The translations under genes and the position numbers were made by a program. The notes beneath the pieces are model-generated. The model was not told the DNA's origin, made no database searches, and saw only the letters and a program-made list of their open reading frames with translations. Shown in pieces: positions 40,296 through 50,523 of a stretch of DNA of 64,000 nucleotides. Every line of letters starts with the position of its first letter. Within the stretch, counting starts at the first letter, position 1. Source of the DNA: Sphingobium indicum B90A (GTDB lineage: Bacteria; Pseudomonadota; Alphaproteobacteria; Sphingomonadales; Sphingomonadaceae); the NCBI RefSeq assembly GCF_000264945.2, contig NZ_CP013070.1, forward strand, positions 1,302,001-1,366,000, written 5' to 3'.

Positions 40296-41522
40296 ATGAC
40301 CGAACGTTCGCCCCTTGCCCCCGCCTTTTTCCCCGACCTTCCGCCCATCGCGGGCGTCACGGCGCGCGTGGCGCGGGCGCGCTACAAGAATTGGGACCGC
40401 TGCGACCTCACCTATGTCGAACTGGTCGAAGGCACGGCGGTCGCGGGCGTCACGACGCAGAGCAAATGCCCCTCCCCCGAAGTCGAATGGTGCCGGGACG
40501 CGATTCCGCTGGGATCGGCGCGGGCCTTGGTGGTGAATGCCGGCAACGCCAACGCCTTCACCGGCCATCGCGGCCGCGCCGCCGTGGAGGCCATCGCCGC
40601 CAAGGTCGCCAATCATCTCGACTGCCAGCCTTCGGACATCTTCATCTCCTCGACCGGGGTGATCGGCGTACCGCTGCCGGTGGACAAGGCCGAGGCCGGG
40701 CTGGAAGCCGCCTTCACCGCCGCCCCCTGCGGCTGGGAGGATGCGGCGACCACCATCGGCACGACCGACACCTATGCCAAGGGCGCCCATGCCTCCGCCA
40801 TGATCGGCGGCACGCGGGTCGAACTGGTCGGCATCATCAAGGGATCCGGCATGATCGCGCCCGACATGGCGACGATGCTGGGCTATATCTTCACCGACGC
40901 GGCCATCGATCCCAAATTGTTGCAGCAGATGCTGTCCGCCGCCAACAAGCGGACCTTCTCCTGCATCACGGTCGACAGCGACACGTCGACCAGCGACACG
41001 GTGCTGGCCTTCGCAACCGGCAAGGCGGGCAATGCGCCGCTGACCTCCATGGAGGATGCCGGGGCGGACGCCTTCGCGGCGGCCCTGGGCGATCTCTGCC
41101 GCCAGCTTGCGCATCTGGTGGTGCGCGACGGCGAAGGCGCGACGAAATTCGTGGAGATCTCGGTCGAGGGCGCGGAAAGCGACGCCAGCGCCCACCGCAT
41201 CGCCCTTTCCATCGCCAATTCGCCGCTGGTGAAGACCGCCATCGCGGGCGAGGACGCCAATTGGGGCCGCGTGGTCGCCGCCATCGGCAAGGCGGGCGAG
41301 CCTGCCGACCGGGACAGGCTCTCCATCCGCTTCGGCGCGACCCAGGTGGCGTCGGGCGGCCTGGCGGTCGAGGGCTATGACGAAGCGCCGGTGGCCGCGC
41401 ATCTGAAGGGGCAGGACATAGCGATCGGCGTCGACCTGGGGCTGGGCGACGGCCGGGCGACGGTTTGGACCTGCGACCTGACCCACGGCTATATCTCGAT
41501 CAACGCGGATTATCGTAGCTGA
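40296..41522 (+). CDS. argJ: Bifunctional ornithine acetyltransferase / N-acetylglutamate synthase
   Basis: A 408-residue enzyme of the cyclic arginine pathway that moves the acetyl group from N-acetylornithine to glutamate. It is made as a precursor that cleaves itself at Ala-Met-Ala/Thr-Met-Leu-type site: here PDMATMLG, with nucleophile Thr193. Whether it also uses acetyl-CoA (bifunctional) cannot be told by eye. ATG 40296 gives MTERSPLAPAFFPDLPPI, matching alphaproteobacterial family members. The next gene begins 14 nt after its stop. Confidence 0.96.
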   Translation: MTERSPLAPAFFPDLPPIAGVTARVARARYKNWDRCDLTYVELVEGTAVAGVTTQSKCPSPEVEWCRDAIPLGSARALVVNAGNANAFTGHRGRAAVEAIAAKVANHLDCQPSDIFISSTGVIGVPLPVDKAEAGLEAAFTAAPCGWEDAATTIGTTDTYAKGAHASAMIGGTRVELVGIIKGSGMIAPDMATMLGYIFTDAAIDPKLLQQMLSAANKRTFSCITVDSDTSTSDTVLAFATGKAGNAPLTSMEDAGADAFAAALGDLCRQLAHLVVRDGEGATKFVEISVEGAESDASAHRIALSIANSPLVKTAIAGEDANWGRVVAAIGKAGEPADRDRLSIRFGATQVASGGLAVEGYDEAPVAAHLKGQDIAIGVDLGLGDGRATVWTCDLTHGYISINADYRS

Positions 41523-41536
41523 ACGGGGCGAAGCGG

Positions 41537-42334
41537 ATGCCGACGGAATTGCACGAACCTGTCGTCGCGCTGATGCGCGAAGTGGGGCGGGACATCGTCA
41601 TGCCGCGCTACCGGAATCTCGCCAGCCATGAGGTCAGCGAGAAGGCCGCCGACGATTTCGTCACCATCGCCGACAAGGAAAGCGAGATCCGGCTGGCCGA
41701 AGGGCTGTCCGCCATCCTGCCGGAAGCGGGCATCATCGGGGAGGAAGCCTGCGCCGCCGACCCCGCCATATTGGACCGGGCGGGCGAAGGGCTGAACTGG
41801 ATCGTCGATCCCATCGATGGCACCGGCAATTTCGCGGCAGGCAAGCCGCCCTTCGGCATCATCGTCGCGCTGGCCGATGCGGGGACGATCCTGGCCGGAT
41901 GGATATTGGACCCGCTGACGGGCCGCCTGTGCCATGCGATTCTGGGCGCTGGCAGCCATATCGACGGCGAGCAGGTTCATGCAAAGGAGAGCGGAGAGCC
42001 GCTGCCTGTCGCCGCTCTTGCCGTCTATTTCATGACGGAGGAGGAGCGCGCCGACGTCAGGCGCCGGTCGGACGCCATTTTCCGACTGGTGGATATTCCC
42101 CGCTGCGCGGCCGAGCAATATCCGCGCCTGGTGCTGGGGCAGAATGACGTTTCGGTCTTCGCGCGCACTTTGCCCTGGGATCATGCGGCGGGAACGCTGT
42201 TCGTGAACGAAGCGGGCGGGCGGTGCCAGCGGCTGGACGGTTCGCCCTATATGGTGGGCGACCTGCGGCGCGGGCTGCTTGGGGCTTCATCCCCCCGGCT
42301 GTGGGACTTGGCGGCGGATCGGCTGTTCCGCTGA
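41537..42334 (+). CDS. Inositol-monophosphatase-family phosphatase
   Basis: A 265-residue Mg-dependent phosphatase. The metal-binding motifs GEEA, DPIDGTGNF and WDHAAG are intact. Family members in bacteria act on inositol phosphate, 3'-phosphoadenosine phosphate, fructose 1,6-bisphosphate or histidinol phosphate; the substrate is undetermined, but the position behind argJ makes an amino-acid-pathway role such as histidinol phosphatase worth considering. It starts 14 nt after argJ and is followed 18 nt later by a glutathione S-transferase gene, so the three form a transcript. Confidence 0.92.
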   Translation: MPTELHEPVVALMREVGRDIVMPRYRNLASHEVSEKAADDFVTIADKESEIRLAEGLSAILPEAGIIGEEACAADPAILDRAGEGLNWIVDPIDGTGNFAAGKPPFGIIVALADAGTILAGWILDPLTGRLCHAILGAGSHIDGEQVHAKESGEPLPVAALAVYFMTEEERADVRRRSDAIFRLVDIPRCAAEQYPRLVLGQNDVSVFARTLPWDHAAGTLFVNEAGGRCQRLDGSPYMVGDLRRGLLGASSPRLWDLAADRLFR

Positions 42335-42352
42335 AGAAGGAAAGGGACGGAC

Positions 42353-42964
42353 ATGCTGACGATCTGGGGGCGTCTCAACTCGCATAATGTGAAGAAGGTC
42401 GCCTGGTTCGCGGGGGAGATCGGCCTGCCCTATGTCCGCCACGATGTCGGCGGCCGGTTCGGGATGAGCGCCGCCTATGTGGCGATGAACCCCAACCGGC
42501 TGATCCCTACCATCGAGGATGGCGACGTCGTGCTATGGGAATCCAACGCGATCCTGCGCTATCTGGCCGCGCGTTACGCGCCGGAAAGCATGTGGCCCGC
42601 CGATCCGGCGGCGCGGGCGCAGGGCGACAAGTGGATGGACTGGCAGTTCAGCTTTGCCGACGCGCAGCGGGGCGCCTTTTTCAACCTGGTCCGCAGGAAG
42701 GCGGAACACCGCAATGCCGCCGCCATCGCGGATTCGGCGCGGGAATCGGGAGAGGCCATGCTGATCCTGGACCGCGCGCTGGCCGCGCAGCCCTGGCTTT
42801 CCGGGGACAGCTTCGGTGTCGCGGACGTGCCGATGGGCGTCTATGCCCACAGTTTCTTCACGCTGGCGATGAACCGGCCCGACGTGCCGCATGTGCGCGC
42901 CTGGTATGACAGGCTGCGCCAAAGGCCGGCCTATGCCGAGACGGTCATGATCCCGCTGACGTAG
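42353..42964 (+). CDS. Glutathione S-transferase family protein
   Basis: A 203-residue GST-fold protein. The N-terminal thioredoxin-like domain has WGRLNSHNVKKVAW with the likely glutathione-activating Ser/Asn, the cis-Pro segment NRLIPTIEDG and ESNAILRYLAARY; the C-terminal helical domain carries the N-capping motif GVADVPMG. Substrates are unknown. It is the third gene of the argJ run and is followed by a hairpin derived from the dispersed repeat family, then convergent trxA. Confidence 0.92.
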   Translation: MLTIWGRLNSHNVKKVAWFAGEIGLPYVRHDVGGRFGMSAAYVAMNPNRLIPTIEDGDVVLWESNAILRYLAARYAPESMWPADPAARAQGDKWMDWQFSFADAQRGAFFNLVRRKAEHRNAAAIADSARESGEAMLILDRALAAQPWLSGDSFGVADVPMGVYAHSFFTLAMNRPDVPHVRAWYDRLRQRPAYAETVMIPLT

Positions 42965-42980
42965 ACATGGTGCAATGACG

Positions 42981-43014
42981 GAGCGGCGACCCGATTGAAT
43001 CGGATCGCCGCTCC
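42981..43014. repeat. Hairpin related to the dispersed repeat, between GST and trxA genes
   Basis: GAGCGGCGA...GAATCGGATCGCCGCTC forms a strong stem of about 15 bp. The right arm (GAATCxGATCGCCGCTC) matches the first hairpin of the repeat at 35940, so it is likely a partial copy. It lies between convergent genes and may terminate either. Confidence 0.65.
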
Positions 43015-43070
43015 GGCATGAGAAAAGCTGCTCCCGCGAAGGCGTGAGCACGGCATGGACGTGGAAGGCC

Positions 43071-43391
43071 TTAGAGGACGCTTTCGATCCAGCCCTTGAG
43101 GGCGCTCTTGGGCGCAGCGCCGACCTTGGTGGCGGCGGCTTCGCCATTCTTGAAGAGGATCATCGTCGGAATGCCGCGCACGCCGTAACGGCCGGGCGCA
43201 TCGGGATTTTCGTCGATATTGATCTTCGCGATGACGACCTTGTCCGCCAGTTCGTCCGAAATCTCTTCCAGCGCCGGGCCGATCATCTTGCACGGGCCGC
43301 ACCATTCCGCCCAGAAATCGACGAGGACGGGCTTGTCCGCGCTGATGACGTCCTGCTGGAAGCTGAGGTCGGTGACTGCCTTGGTAGCCAT
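43071..43391 (-). CDS. trxA: Thioredoxin
   Basis: A 106-residue thioredoxin with the canonical WCGPC active site (Cys31, Cys34) and cis-proline in RGIPTMILF. It reduces disulfides in the cytosol and feeds ribonucleotide reductase and peroxiredoxins. It starts 29 nt after the addA stop, as the last gene of the divL-to-trxA run; it may also have its own promoter. RBS AGGAG precedes ATG 43391. Confidence 0.97.
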   Translation of the reverse strand: MATKAVTDLSFQQDVISADKPVLVDFWAEWCGPCKMIGPALEEISDELADKVVIAKINIDENPDAPGRYGVRGIPTMILFKNGEAAATKVGAAPKSALKGWIESVL

Positions 43392-43420
43392 TTTGGGAAT
43401 CTCCTTCGGTTGGCGGATAT

Positions 43421-46400
43421 TTAGGATGGTGACGCATCCGTCTCAACGGGCGGGAGCGGCAAATTCTCCTGCGCGGGCGGAAAGCCGGGCTTGTGCCGGG
43501 CCAGCAATTCCGTCGGCAAGGCGATCAGCCGCGGCGCCGACGTGTAGAGCAACCCGGCCTCGATCCGGCGTCCAGGGAAGATCACCTGAAGCGCGGCGGC
43601 ATAGGCCGCCATCTGCCGGACATGGGCCAGCGGCACCTCCTCCACCGCGAGCGGCGATATGCGGCCGGTCTTGAAATCGACCAGTTGCACCAGATCCTCG
43701 CCGATGCGCAGCCGGTCGACGGTTCCGGCGATCACCGCCTCCCCCACGACGGCGGCGATGGGCGCCTCGGCCAGCGCGTCCGGCCCGAAAAGCCCGGCAT
43801 ATTGCGGGTCTTCGATCACGCGCAAAGCCTGTTCGATGACGTCATGCCGCCGCGCCGCATCGCCCAGCCCCTGCTGCGCCAGCCATTTGTCGGCGCGGGC
43901 GCGGCGGTCGCCGGGCGGCACCTCGGCCAGCCGCTCGAACAGCCGGTGCAGCCAACGCCCCCGCTCGGCCGCATCGCGCATCGCAGGGGTGGGCGGCGGA
44001 TAGGGCACATCGTCCTCCACGGCGGCGGAGGGAGCCAGCGGGCGCGGCGGCCGCGCTTCTGCGGGAGCGGGCTTGCGAAGCCAGCCTGGCTCGTCGTGAT
44101 CAGCGCCGTTTTCGGCAACGTCCGCCTCCGCGGCCTTCGGGGGAAGCGTCTCATGGCCCCGCCACTTGCGCCGCGCCCCCCAGAGCGGATCGGCCTCCCA
44201 CTCCGCATCGAGGGAGATCAATGCTCCTTCGACGGCGGCATACCAGCTCTCCGGCTTGACCTCCCCCTTGGCCCTGGGACCGAGCGATCCGGTCACGACC
44301 AGTTTTTCCTCCGCCCGCGTCAGCGCGACATAGAGCAGGCGCCAATGTTCGGCCCGTTCGACGGCGCTCGCTTCCTCCGCCACCCGTCCGATCTCCCCAT
44401 GCCGTTCCCCCTTGCGCGGCGCGATGATCGGCAGGCCGTTCCACTCCAGCGAGCCGGCGCGGTTGCCCGCGTCCGGATCGAGACAGGCGTCGGCAAGGAT
44501 GACGATGGGCGCCTGCAATCCCTTCGCGCCATGCACGGTCAGCAGGCGGAGCGAGTCGCCCTGCGCGGCGGCGTCGCGCACGATCTCCACCTCTCCCCGG
44601 TCGAACCAGTCGATGAAGCGCTGGAGCGAGGGATAATCGTCATTCTCGAAGGCGAGCGCCGCGTTCAGCAACTCCTCGATCGGATCGGCGGCCTCGGCCC
44701 CCAGCCGCTCGACCAGGCGGCGGCGGCCATCCATCGGCCCGGACAGGATCGCCTCCAGATAGCGATAGGGCGTGGTAAAATCCGCCTGCCCCAGCAACCC
44801 CCGCAACGGCTCCAGCAGCGCGCCGTCCAGCGTCTGCGTCAGATGCTGCCACAGCCCGACGCGGCGGTTAATCAGGCGATCCATCAGTTCATCCTGCGTC
44901 CACCCGATCAGCGGCGACACCAGCAAAGCGGCCAGGTTCAGATCGTCCTCCGGCTGCACGGCAAAACGCAGCGCCGCCAGCAGATCGCGCACCGCCAGCG
45001 GCGCGTTCAGGCGCAGCCGGTCGATCCCCGCCACCGCCACCTTCTCCTCATAAAGCCGCGCCACGATCAGCCGCGCCAGTTCGCTGCGGCGGCGCACCAG
45101 GATCATGATGTCGCCCGCCGTCACCGGGCGGCCCCGGCTTTCCAGCATCAGCCCGTCATCGATCCACTGCCTGATCTGGCGCGCGATCGTCTGCGCCAGC
45201 ACCCGCTCCTGATCGGCGGCCCAATCCTCCTCCCCCTCGGCCTCGTCGGACAGGCCCGCGATCACCGGCTTCCACAGCAGCACTTCGCCGGGAAAGCGGT
45301 TCGCGCTGACATGCCGGACTTCGCCCGCCTCCAGCCCGAAACGCTCGGCGCTCAACGTCGCGATGGTCCGGTCGACCACATCCAGCACGGCGGGCGTCGA
45401 GCGAAAACTGCGCTCCAGCGACAGATCGTGGAAGAGATGCCCGGCCTGCCGCGCATCCCGTTCGAACAGCAACTGGGCAGCGGCGAAATTCTGGGGACTG
45501 GTGCCCTGGAACCCGAAGATCGCCTGCTTGAAATCGCCGACGGTGAAGATGGTGCGGACCTTCTGTCCCGGCTCCCACTCGCTGGTGAAAAATTCCTCGG
45601 CGATGCTCCGGACGATCCGCCATTGATCGGCATTGGTGTCCTGCGCCTCGTCCACCAGAATATGGTCGATCCGCTGGTCGAGCTTATACCGAATCCAGTC
45701 GGCAATGCCCGGCTGAGACAGCAATTGCGCGGTATTGGCGATCAGGTCATTGAAATCGACCGCCCCCGCCAACTGCTTCGCCTCCGCATAGGACCGCGCA
45801 TAGACCCGCCCGGCATGCAACCCCTTCGCCAATAGGATTGCATAGGCAGCCCGAATCCGAAGCCCCAGCAATTCACCACAACATTCATGCATAAGCGCAA
45901 TGGCGTCGCCATAGCCGTCCACCTGCGGCGCCCATCCCTTGCCGGTGGAGATGAGTTCGCCATCCGCCTTGGCCCAGACGCCATGAAGATCGGTCAGCGC
46001 AGCCGCCCGCTCCGCCGGACCCAGATTCCGCCAGCGCGCAATCCGGTCGCACCGTTCCAGCGCCCGGCCCGTCCCCCAATCCGCATTGGCCTGCGCGATC
46101 CACGACAGCGTGCGCATATCAAACAGGTCGTCCGCGCATTGCTCCGCGATATAGGCATCGATATCGCCCTCCGGCAGCCCCAATTCCCGCAGCAGCCAGG
46201 GGGCGATATCCTCAGGCAAAGCCTCCAGCGCATCCAGCCGCGCCGCGCAGCGCATCAGAAAATTCTCCGCCCCGCTCTCGCCCATCCGTAGGCTGAGCGC
46301 CTGCAAAGCCTCGATCAGCGCATCGTCGCCCTGCTGCTGCGCGACCACCGCCATGTCGGCCAGCGTCTGGCGCGCCAACGCCGCCTGCTCCCGCTGGTCG

Positions 46401-46852
46401 AGCGGGCGGAAGCCGGGCGGCAGATCGGCTTCCAGCGGAAAGGCGGTCAGCAATTGCTGGCAAAAGCCATGGATCGTCTGGATACGCAGCCCGCCGCCAG
46501 TCGATTCCAGCACTTCGGCAAAAAGGCGCCGGGCGACATCCTGCATTTCCTGCCCATGATCCTCCCCCAACGCCATCAGGTCGGCGGCAAGGGCGGGACC
46601 GCTCATCTGCACCCAGGCGGCGAGCCGGTCATGAACGCGATCCGCCATTTCCGCCGCGCCTGCCTTGGTGAAGGTGAGGCACAGGATATTTTCCGGCCGC
46701 ACGCCCTGAAGCAGCAGGCGGAACACGCGAGCGGTCAGCACATGGGTCTTGCCCGTGCCCGCGGAAGCCGACAGCCACACATGGGCGTCGGGCGCGGCCG
46801 CCTGCGCCTGAGCGCCCGCCAGCGGTTGCAGGGCCTTCGCCTTTTTAGCCAT
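43421..46852 (-). CDS. addA: Double-strand-break repair helicase-nuclease AddA
   Basis: A 1143-residue UvrD-type helicase with a C-terminal RecB-family nuclease; with AddB it processes DNA ends for RecA. Walker A AGTGKT is at 31-36, [13 protein letters not shown] is the Walker B region, [19 protein letters not shown] is helicase motif V, and the nuclease motif VDFKTG lies near residue 1060. ATG 46852 ([10 protein letters not shown]) overlaps the addB stop by 8 nt. Length is normal for the alphaproteobacterial AddA. Confidence 0.96.
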   Translation of the reverse strand: MAKKAKALQPLAGAQAQAAAPDAHVWLSASAGTGKTHVLTARVFRLLLQGVRPENILCLTFTKAGAAEMADRVHDRLAAWVQMSGPALAADLMALGEDHGQEMQDVARRLFAEVLESTGGGLRIQTIHGFCQQLLTAFPLEADLPPGFRPLDQREQAALARQTLADMAVVAQQQGDDALIEALQALSLRMGESGAENFLMRCAARLDALEALPEDIAPWLLRELGLPEGDIDAYIAEQCADDLFDMRTLSWIAQANADWGTGRALERCDRIARWRNLGPAERAAALTDLHGVWAKADGELISTGKGWAPQVDGYGDAIALMHECCGELLGLRIRAAYAILLAKGLHAGRVYARSYAEAKQLAGAVDFNDLIANTAQLLSQPGIADWIRYKLDQRIDHILVDEAQDTNADQWRIVRSIAEEFFTSEWEPGQKVRTIFTVGDFKQAIFGFQGTSPQNFAAAQLLFERDARQAGHLFHDLSLERSFRSTPAVLDVVDRTIATLSAERFGLEAGEVRHVSANRFPGEVLLWKPVIAGLSDEAEGEEDWAADQERVLAQTIARQIRQWIDDGLMLESRGRPVTAGDIMILVRRRSELARLIVARLYEEKVAVAGIDRLRLNAPLAVRDLLAALRFAVQPEDDLNLAALLVSPLIGWTQDELMDRLINRRVGLWQHLTQTLDGALLEPLRGLLGQADFTTPYRYLEAILSGPMDGRRRLVERLGAEAADPIEELLNAALAFENDDYPSLQRFIDWFDRGEVEIVRDAAAQGDSLRLLTVHGAKGLQAPIVILADACLDPDAGNRAGSLEWNGLPIIAPRKGERHGEIGRVAEEASAVERAEHWRLLYVALTRAEEKLVVTGSLGPRAKGEVKPESWYAAVEGALISLDAEWEADPLWGARRKWRGHETLPPKAAEADVAENGADHDEPGWLRKPAPAEARPPRPLAPSAAVEDDVPYPPPTPAMRDAAERGRWLHRLFERLAEVPPGDRRARADKWLAQQGLGDAARRHDVIEQALRVIEDPQYAGLFGPDALAEAPIAAVVGEAVIAGTVDRLRIGEDLVQLVDFKTGRISPLAVEEVPLAHVRQMAAYAAALQVIFPGRRIEAGLLYTSAPRLIALPTELLARHKPGFPPAQENLPLPPVETDASPS

Positions 46853-49820
46853 CGTCCCGGCCATACCATTCCTCCAGCCGCATGAGCTGGTCATAATCGC
46901 CGTAATTGGCGACTTCCGGGTTCACCTGCGCGTCGAAGGGCGCCTGTCCGGTAAGCCAGGCGGCGGCGACATCCTCGAACTGCGAATAGACCTGGGACGT
47001 GAAGTCGGCGGTGACGATCTTGTCCCGCTTGCCCAGGGGATCGACCGGGCTTTCGCGATAGCCGAAGGAATCGCCCTTCTTGGCGAGCGACCAATATTCG
47101 AAGCCGCCCGCGACCGGGGCCGGATGGGTGCCCGGAAAGCCGTCATGCTCCGCGATCAGCCCCAGCAGGCCGAGTTGCAGCGCATAGCCCGCCTTGACCT
47201 GGCGCGCGCTGGGCGGCTTGCCGGTCTTGTAGTCGACGATGCCCAGCTTCCCGTCCGGCAGCAGGTCGATGCGGTCCGCCTTGCCGGTCAGCGTCACCCC
47301 GGCGATCTCCGCCCGGCCTTCGATCTCCACGGCGAGGATCTTGCGCCCCGCCGCAAGGTCGCTCGCCACCTCGGCGGCGATCCAGCGGATGGCCTCGATC
47401 AGGCGCGGCTGCCAGAGCGCCTTCAGCAGCGGATGCACGTCGGGCCGGTCGAACATCGCCCGCGCCCGCGCCTCCAGATCGGCGAGGTCGCCGCTGCCCG
47501 CCTCCGCCCATTGTTGCAGGATTTCATGCACCGCCGTGCCGCGCCACGCCGGTCCCGCATCGGCATCCACCGGATCGAGCCGCGCCAGACGCAGAATGCG
47601 CTTGGCGTAGAAGGCATAGGGGTCGGCCTTCAACCGGTCGACATCGGTGACGGGAATGACCTTCGGCCGCACCGACAGCGGCGGCACCGGCGCGGGCCGG
47701 CTGGCGGGCCTGTGCTCCGCCGCATGGTCGATCGCCTGCGCCAGCGCGGCATAGCGGTCGGCGCTCTTCCATTGCGGCCCGGCCATCGCCTTCAACCGCA
47801 GCCAGAAGCGCGATGCGACCGCCGGACCGCCCGATCCCCGCCGCGCCCGCGTGATCAGGATTTGCGGCGCTCCCAACGCACTGGCGAAATCATGGGCGGC
47901 AAGGCCGATGCGGCTTTCCAGCCCCGGCAGGCCGATCTCCCGCCGGATGCGCGGCGCCAGCCAGGGGTCGGGCGCGGGCAGCCCCGGCCATGTGCCCTCA
48001 TTGAGCCCGCCCAGGATCATGAGGTCCGTCTGCACCAGCCGCGCCTCGATCAGGCCCAGAATGGCGATGCGCGGATGCCCGCCCTGCGGCGGACGGACGG
48101 ACACGCCGCCCAGAAGATGGTCGAACAGGGCAGGCAGGGCGCGAATGTCGGCCTGACGCGGCCCTTCGCTGGCGGCCTCCTCCATCTCGGCGAAGAGGTC
48201 GGCGGCGGCATGGCCCTGATGCCCGGCCCAGACCGCATCATGCGACAGGCGACCGGCATGTTCGCGAATGGCCGCCAATTGCGCCGCAAGGCCGGGCGCG
48301 GCCAGAAAGGCCTGCTCCAGCGGTTCCAACAGGGCGCGGGCCTCCGCCCACCAGAGCCGCGCGCGGGCGCGCAGGACGCGCTGCCGGTCTTCGCCGTCCC
48401 GCTCCGCCAGCAACAGGTCCAGGCCGACGATCCCCGCCTGCGGCCGTGGCCCGCGCAGCAGCAGGTCGAGTCCGCGCACCCCCTCCAGCCAACCAAGCCG
48501 TTCCTCCCCCCGCATGACCAGCGGATGCTTGAGCAGGGTCAGCAGCGCGACCGGCGCGAACCGTTCCGCCAGAGCCTCCGCCATGGCGATCAGCAGGGTT
48601 CCGGGCGGCAGGCGCGACAGCGGCAGGCCTGCGGAATCGTCGGCCTCTATGCCCCAGCGCCGCAGATGCGCGGACACCCGGGTCGCCAACTGCCGGTCCG
48701 GCGTCACCAGCGCGGCGGTGCGGCCCGGCGTCTCGACCGCTTCGCGCAGGGCGATGGCGATGGCCTGCGCCTCCTCTCCGGGCGTCGCGACCTCCAGCGC
48801 CTCCACCCCGGCCAGCGAGCGGTCCGCCGTCTTCAGGTCGCGCCAGCGGCTGGTCAGGCGCGGCGGCAGCATGGCGTTGGAGATGTTGCGTCCCCGGACG
48901 GCGCGGGCGTCATGCTCGCTGCCCCAGCGCCAGAGCGCCACATCGTCGCGGGTCGCGCTCATCCGGTCGAGCAGGCGTTTCAACGCATATTGCGGATGGG
49001 TTTCATGCCCGGCGGGCGCCCGGCCGGTCAGCGGATCGGCGTCGAAGGGACCGATGGCGTCCCACGCATCCCTGTCCATCTCCTGATCCAGACCGGCAAA
49101 GACGACAGCCCCTCTGGGCATCAGCGCGATCCGGCGCAACAATCCGGCAATCGCCGGGGCAGTGGTCGACATGCCCGCCGCGATCACGAATCCCTCCGGC
49201 GGCGCCTTCGCCCAGCGCGCCGCGATCCGATCCAGTAGCCGGTTGCGCCGATCCGCCAGATCGATGCAGCCGAGCCGCGCCAGTTCCTGCGGCCATTGCG
49301 CCAGCAATATGCCGAACAGCTTGAGCGACGTCTGCCAATGCCGCGACAATTCGTCCGACAAAGTGAGATCGGCCAGCGCGGCGACGGAAAGCCGCTCGAC
49401 CTGGATCTGGTCCAGCACCGCGCCAAGCGCCTGGGCGAGCTTCAACGCCTGCCCCGCGTCCACCGGATGCGCGGACGCCTGCTGCACCATCCGCGCCAGG
49501 ATCATCTGGCGGCGCATCGGCGCTATGGCGGGGGGGATGGGATCGTCCTCCCCCAGGGGATCGAGCGCGCCGCCCACCTGTTCGCCCAGATCGGGATCGC
49601 CCAGCGCGACAAGGCGCGGCAGCAGCAGCCCACCCCCGGATTTCCGCACGAAAGCGTCGCTGACCGAGCGGATGGCGCGATTGTTGGGCAGCAGGATCAT
49701 GCCCTGCGCCAGCCGCATCGGATCGTCGCCATGTTGTGCCAGGACGCCTGTCACCAGCGCATCGGAAAAGGCGCGATGCGCGGGGATGTTGAACAAAGCC
49801 GGGCGGGTGCGATCACCCAT
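46845..49820 (-). CDS. addB: Double-strand-break repair protein AddB
   Basis: A 991-residue partner of AddA with a degenerate helicase N-terminus (LLPNNRAIRSVSDAF where a Walker A is found in the Firmicute protein) and an active C-terminal nuclease domain (GIVDYKTGK near residue 864). The iron-sulfur cysteine cluster of Bacillus AddB is not visible, as is usual for this alphaproteobacterial form. ATG 49820 (MGDRTRPAL) overlaps the murU stop by 8 nt. The 26 residues open upstream are a shadow of murU. Confidence 0.95.
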   Translation of the reverse strand: MGDRTRPALFNIPAHRAFSDALVTGVLAQHGDDPMRLAQGMILLPNNRAIRSVSDAFVRKSGGGLLLPRLVALGDPDLGEQVGGALDPLGEDDPIPPAIAPMRRQMILARMVQQASAHPVDAGQALKLAQALGAVLDQIQVERLSVAALADLTLSDELSRHWQTSLKLFGILLAQWPQELARLGCIDLADRRNRLLDRIAARWAKAPPEGFVIAAGMSTTAPAIAGLLRRIALMPRGAVVFAGLDQEMDRDAWDAIGPFDADPLTGRAPAGHETHPQYALKRLLDRMSATRDDVALWRWGSEHDARAVRGRNISNAMLPPRLTSRWRDLKTADRSLAGVEALEVATPGEEAQAIAIALREAVETPGRTAALVTPDRQLATRVSAHLRRWGIEADDSAGLPLSRLPPGTLLIAMAEALAERFAPVALLTLLKHPLVMRGEERLGWLEGVRGLDLLLRGPRPQAGIVGLDLLLAERDGEDRQRVLRARARLWWAEARALLEPLEQAFLAAPGLAAQLAAIREHAGRLSHDAVWAGHQGHAAADLFAEMEEAASEGPRQADIRALPALFDHLLGGVSVRPPQGGHPRIAILGLIEARLVQTDLMILGGLNEGTWPGLPAPDPWLAPRIRREIGLPGLESRIGLAAHDFASALGAPQILITRARRGSGGPAVASRFWLRLKAMAGPQWKSADRYAALAQAIDHAAEHRPASRPAPVPPLSVRPKVIPVTDVDRLKADPYAFYAKRILRLARLDPVDADAGPAWRGTAVHEILQQWAEAGSGDLADLEARARAMFDRPDVHPLLKALWQPRLIEAIRWIAAEVASDLAAGRKILAVEIEGRAEIAGVTLTGKADRIDLLPDGKLGIVDYKTGKPPSARQVKAGYALQLGLLGLIAEHDGFPGTHPAPVAGGFEYWSLAKKGDSFGYRESPVDPLGKRDKIVTADFTSQVYSQFEDVAAAWLTGQAPFDAQVNPEVANYGDYDQLMRLEEWYGRDDG

Positions 49821-50523
49821 GGGCCAGCATCGTCTCCACCACTGGAATGGCCTGCGGCGTGCCGACGTCGAACCACAGCCCCTGATGCGATACGCCATAG
49901 AGACGCCCAGCCTCTATCGCCCGGTTCCAGAACACGTTGGTGGAAAAGACGTCCGACGGCGGATCGACCAGCAAGCTGGGCGACATGATCTGCACGCCGG
50001 TGAAGACGAAGGGCGCGACATGGGCCGTCCTGCGCCGCGTCAGGCGGCCGTTCGCGTCCATGTGGAAATCGCCCGGCCCGCGGTGGCAATGGGCGCGGGC
50101 AAGCGGCACCAGCAGCAGCAGCGCATCCATCCGCTCCGGATTCCAGAGCTTCCGCATCATGCCCAGCGTCTCCTGCGGCCCGTCGATCCACAGATTGTCG
50201 CTATTGGCGCAGAAGAAGGGCGCGTCGCCCAACTGCTCCTTCGCGTGGATCAGCCCGCCGCCGGTCTCCAGCAATTTCCCGCGCTCGTCGGAAATCGCGA
50301 TCCGCATGCCATTATGGTGCGCGGCCAGATGCGCCTCGACCGTGTCGGCCAGATAATGGACATTGACCACCACCTTCCGGATGCCGCCCGCCGCCAGCCG
50401 GTCCAGTGCATGGTCCATCAGCGGCTTGCCCGCCACCTTGACCAGCGGCTTGGGGCGGGTCGCGGTCAGCGGCCGCATGCGCTTGCCCAGTCCGGCCGCC
50501 ATCAGCATCGCCGTGTCGATCAT
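49813..50523 (-). CDS. murU: N-acetylmuramate alpha-1-phosphate uridylyltransferase MurU
   Basis: A 236-residue nucleotidyltransferase making UDP-MurNAc from MurNAc-1-phosphate in the fosfomycin-bypassing recycling route described in Pseudomonas. MLMAAGLGKRMRPLT at the N-terminus is the nucleotide-binding signature, with KPLVKVAGKPLMDHAL and NSDNLWIDG further on. The identity as MurU rather than a mannose- or glucose-1-phosphate transferase rests on similarity plus its place after the AmgK-type kinase. It overlaps amgK (ATGA) upstream and addB downstream. Confidence 0.9.
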   Translation of the reverse strand: MIDTAMLMAAGLGKRMRPLTATRPKPLVKVAGKPLMDHALDRLAAGGIRKVVVNVHYLADTVEAHLAAHHNGMRIAISDERGKLLETGGGLIHAKEQLGDAPFFCANSDNLWIDGPQETLGMMRKLWNPERMDALLLLVPLARAHCHRGPGDFHMDANGRLTRRRTAHVAPFVFTGVQIMSPSLLVDPPSDVFSTNVFWNRAIEAGRLYGVSHQGLWFDVGTPQAIPVVETMLAHG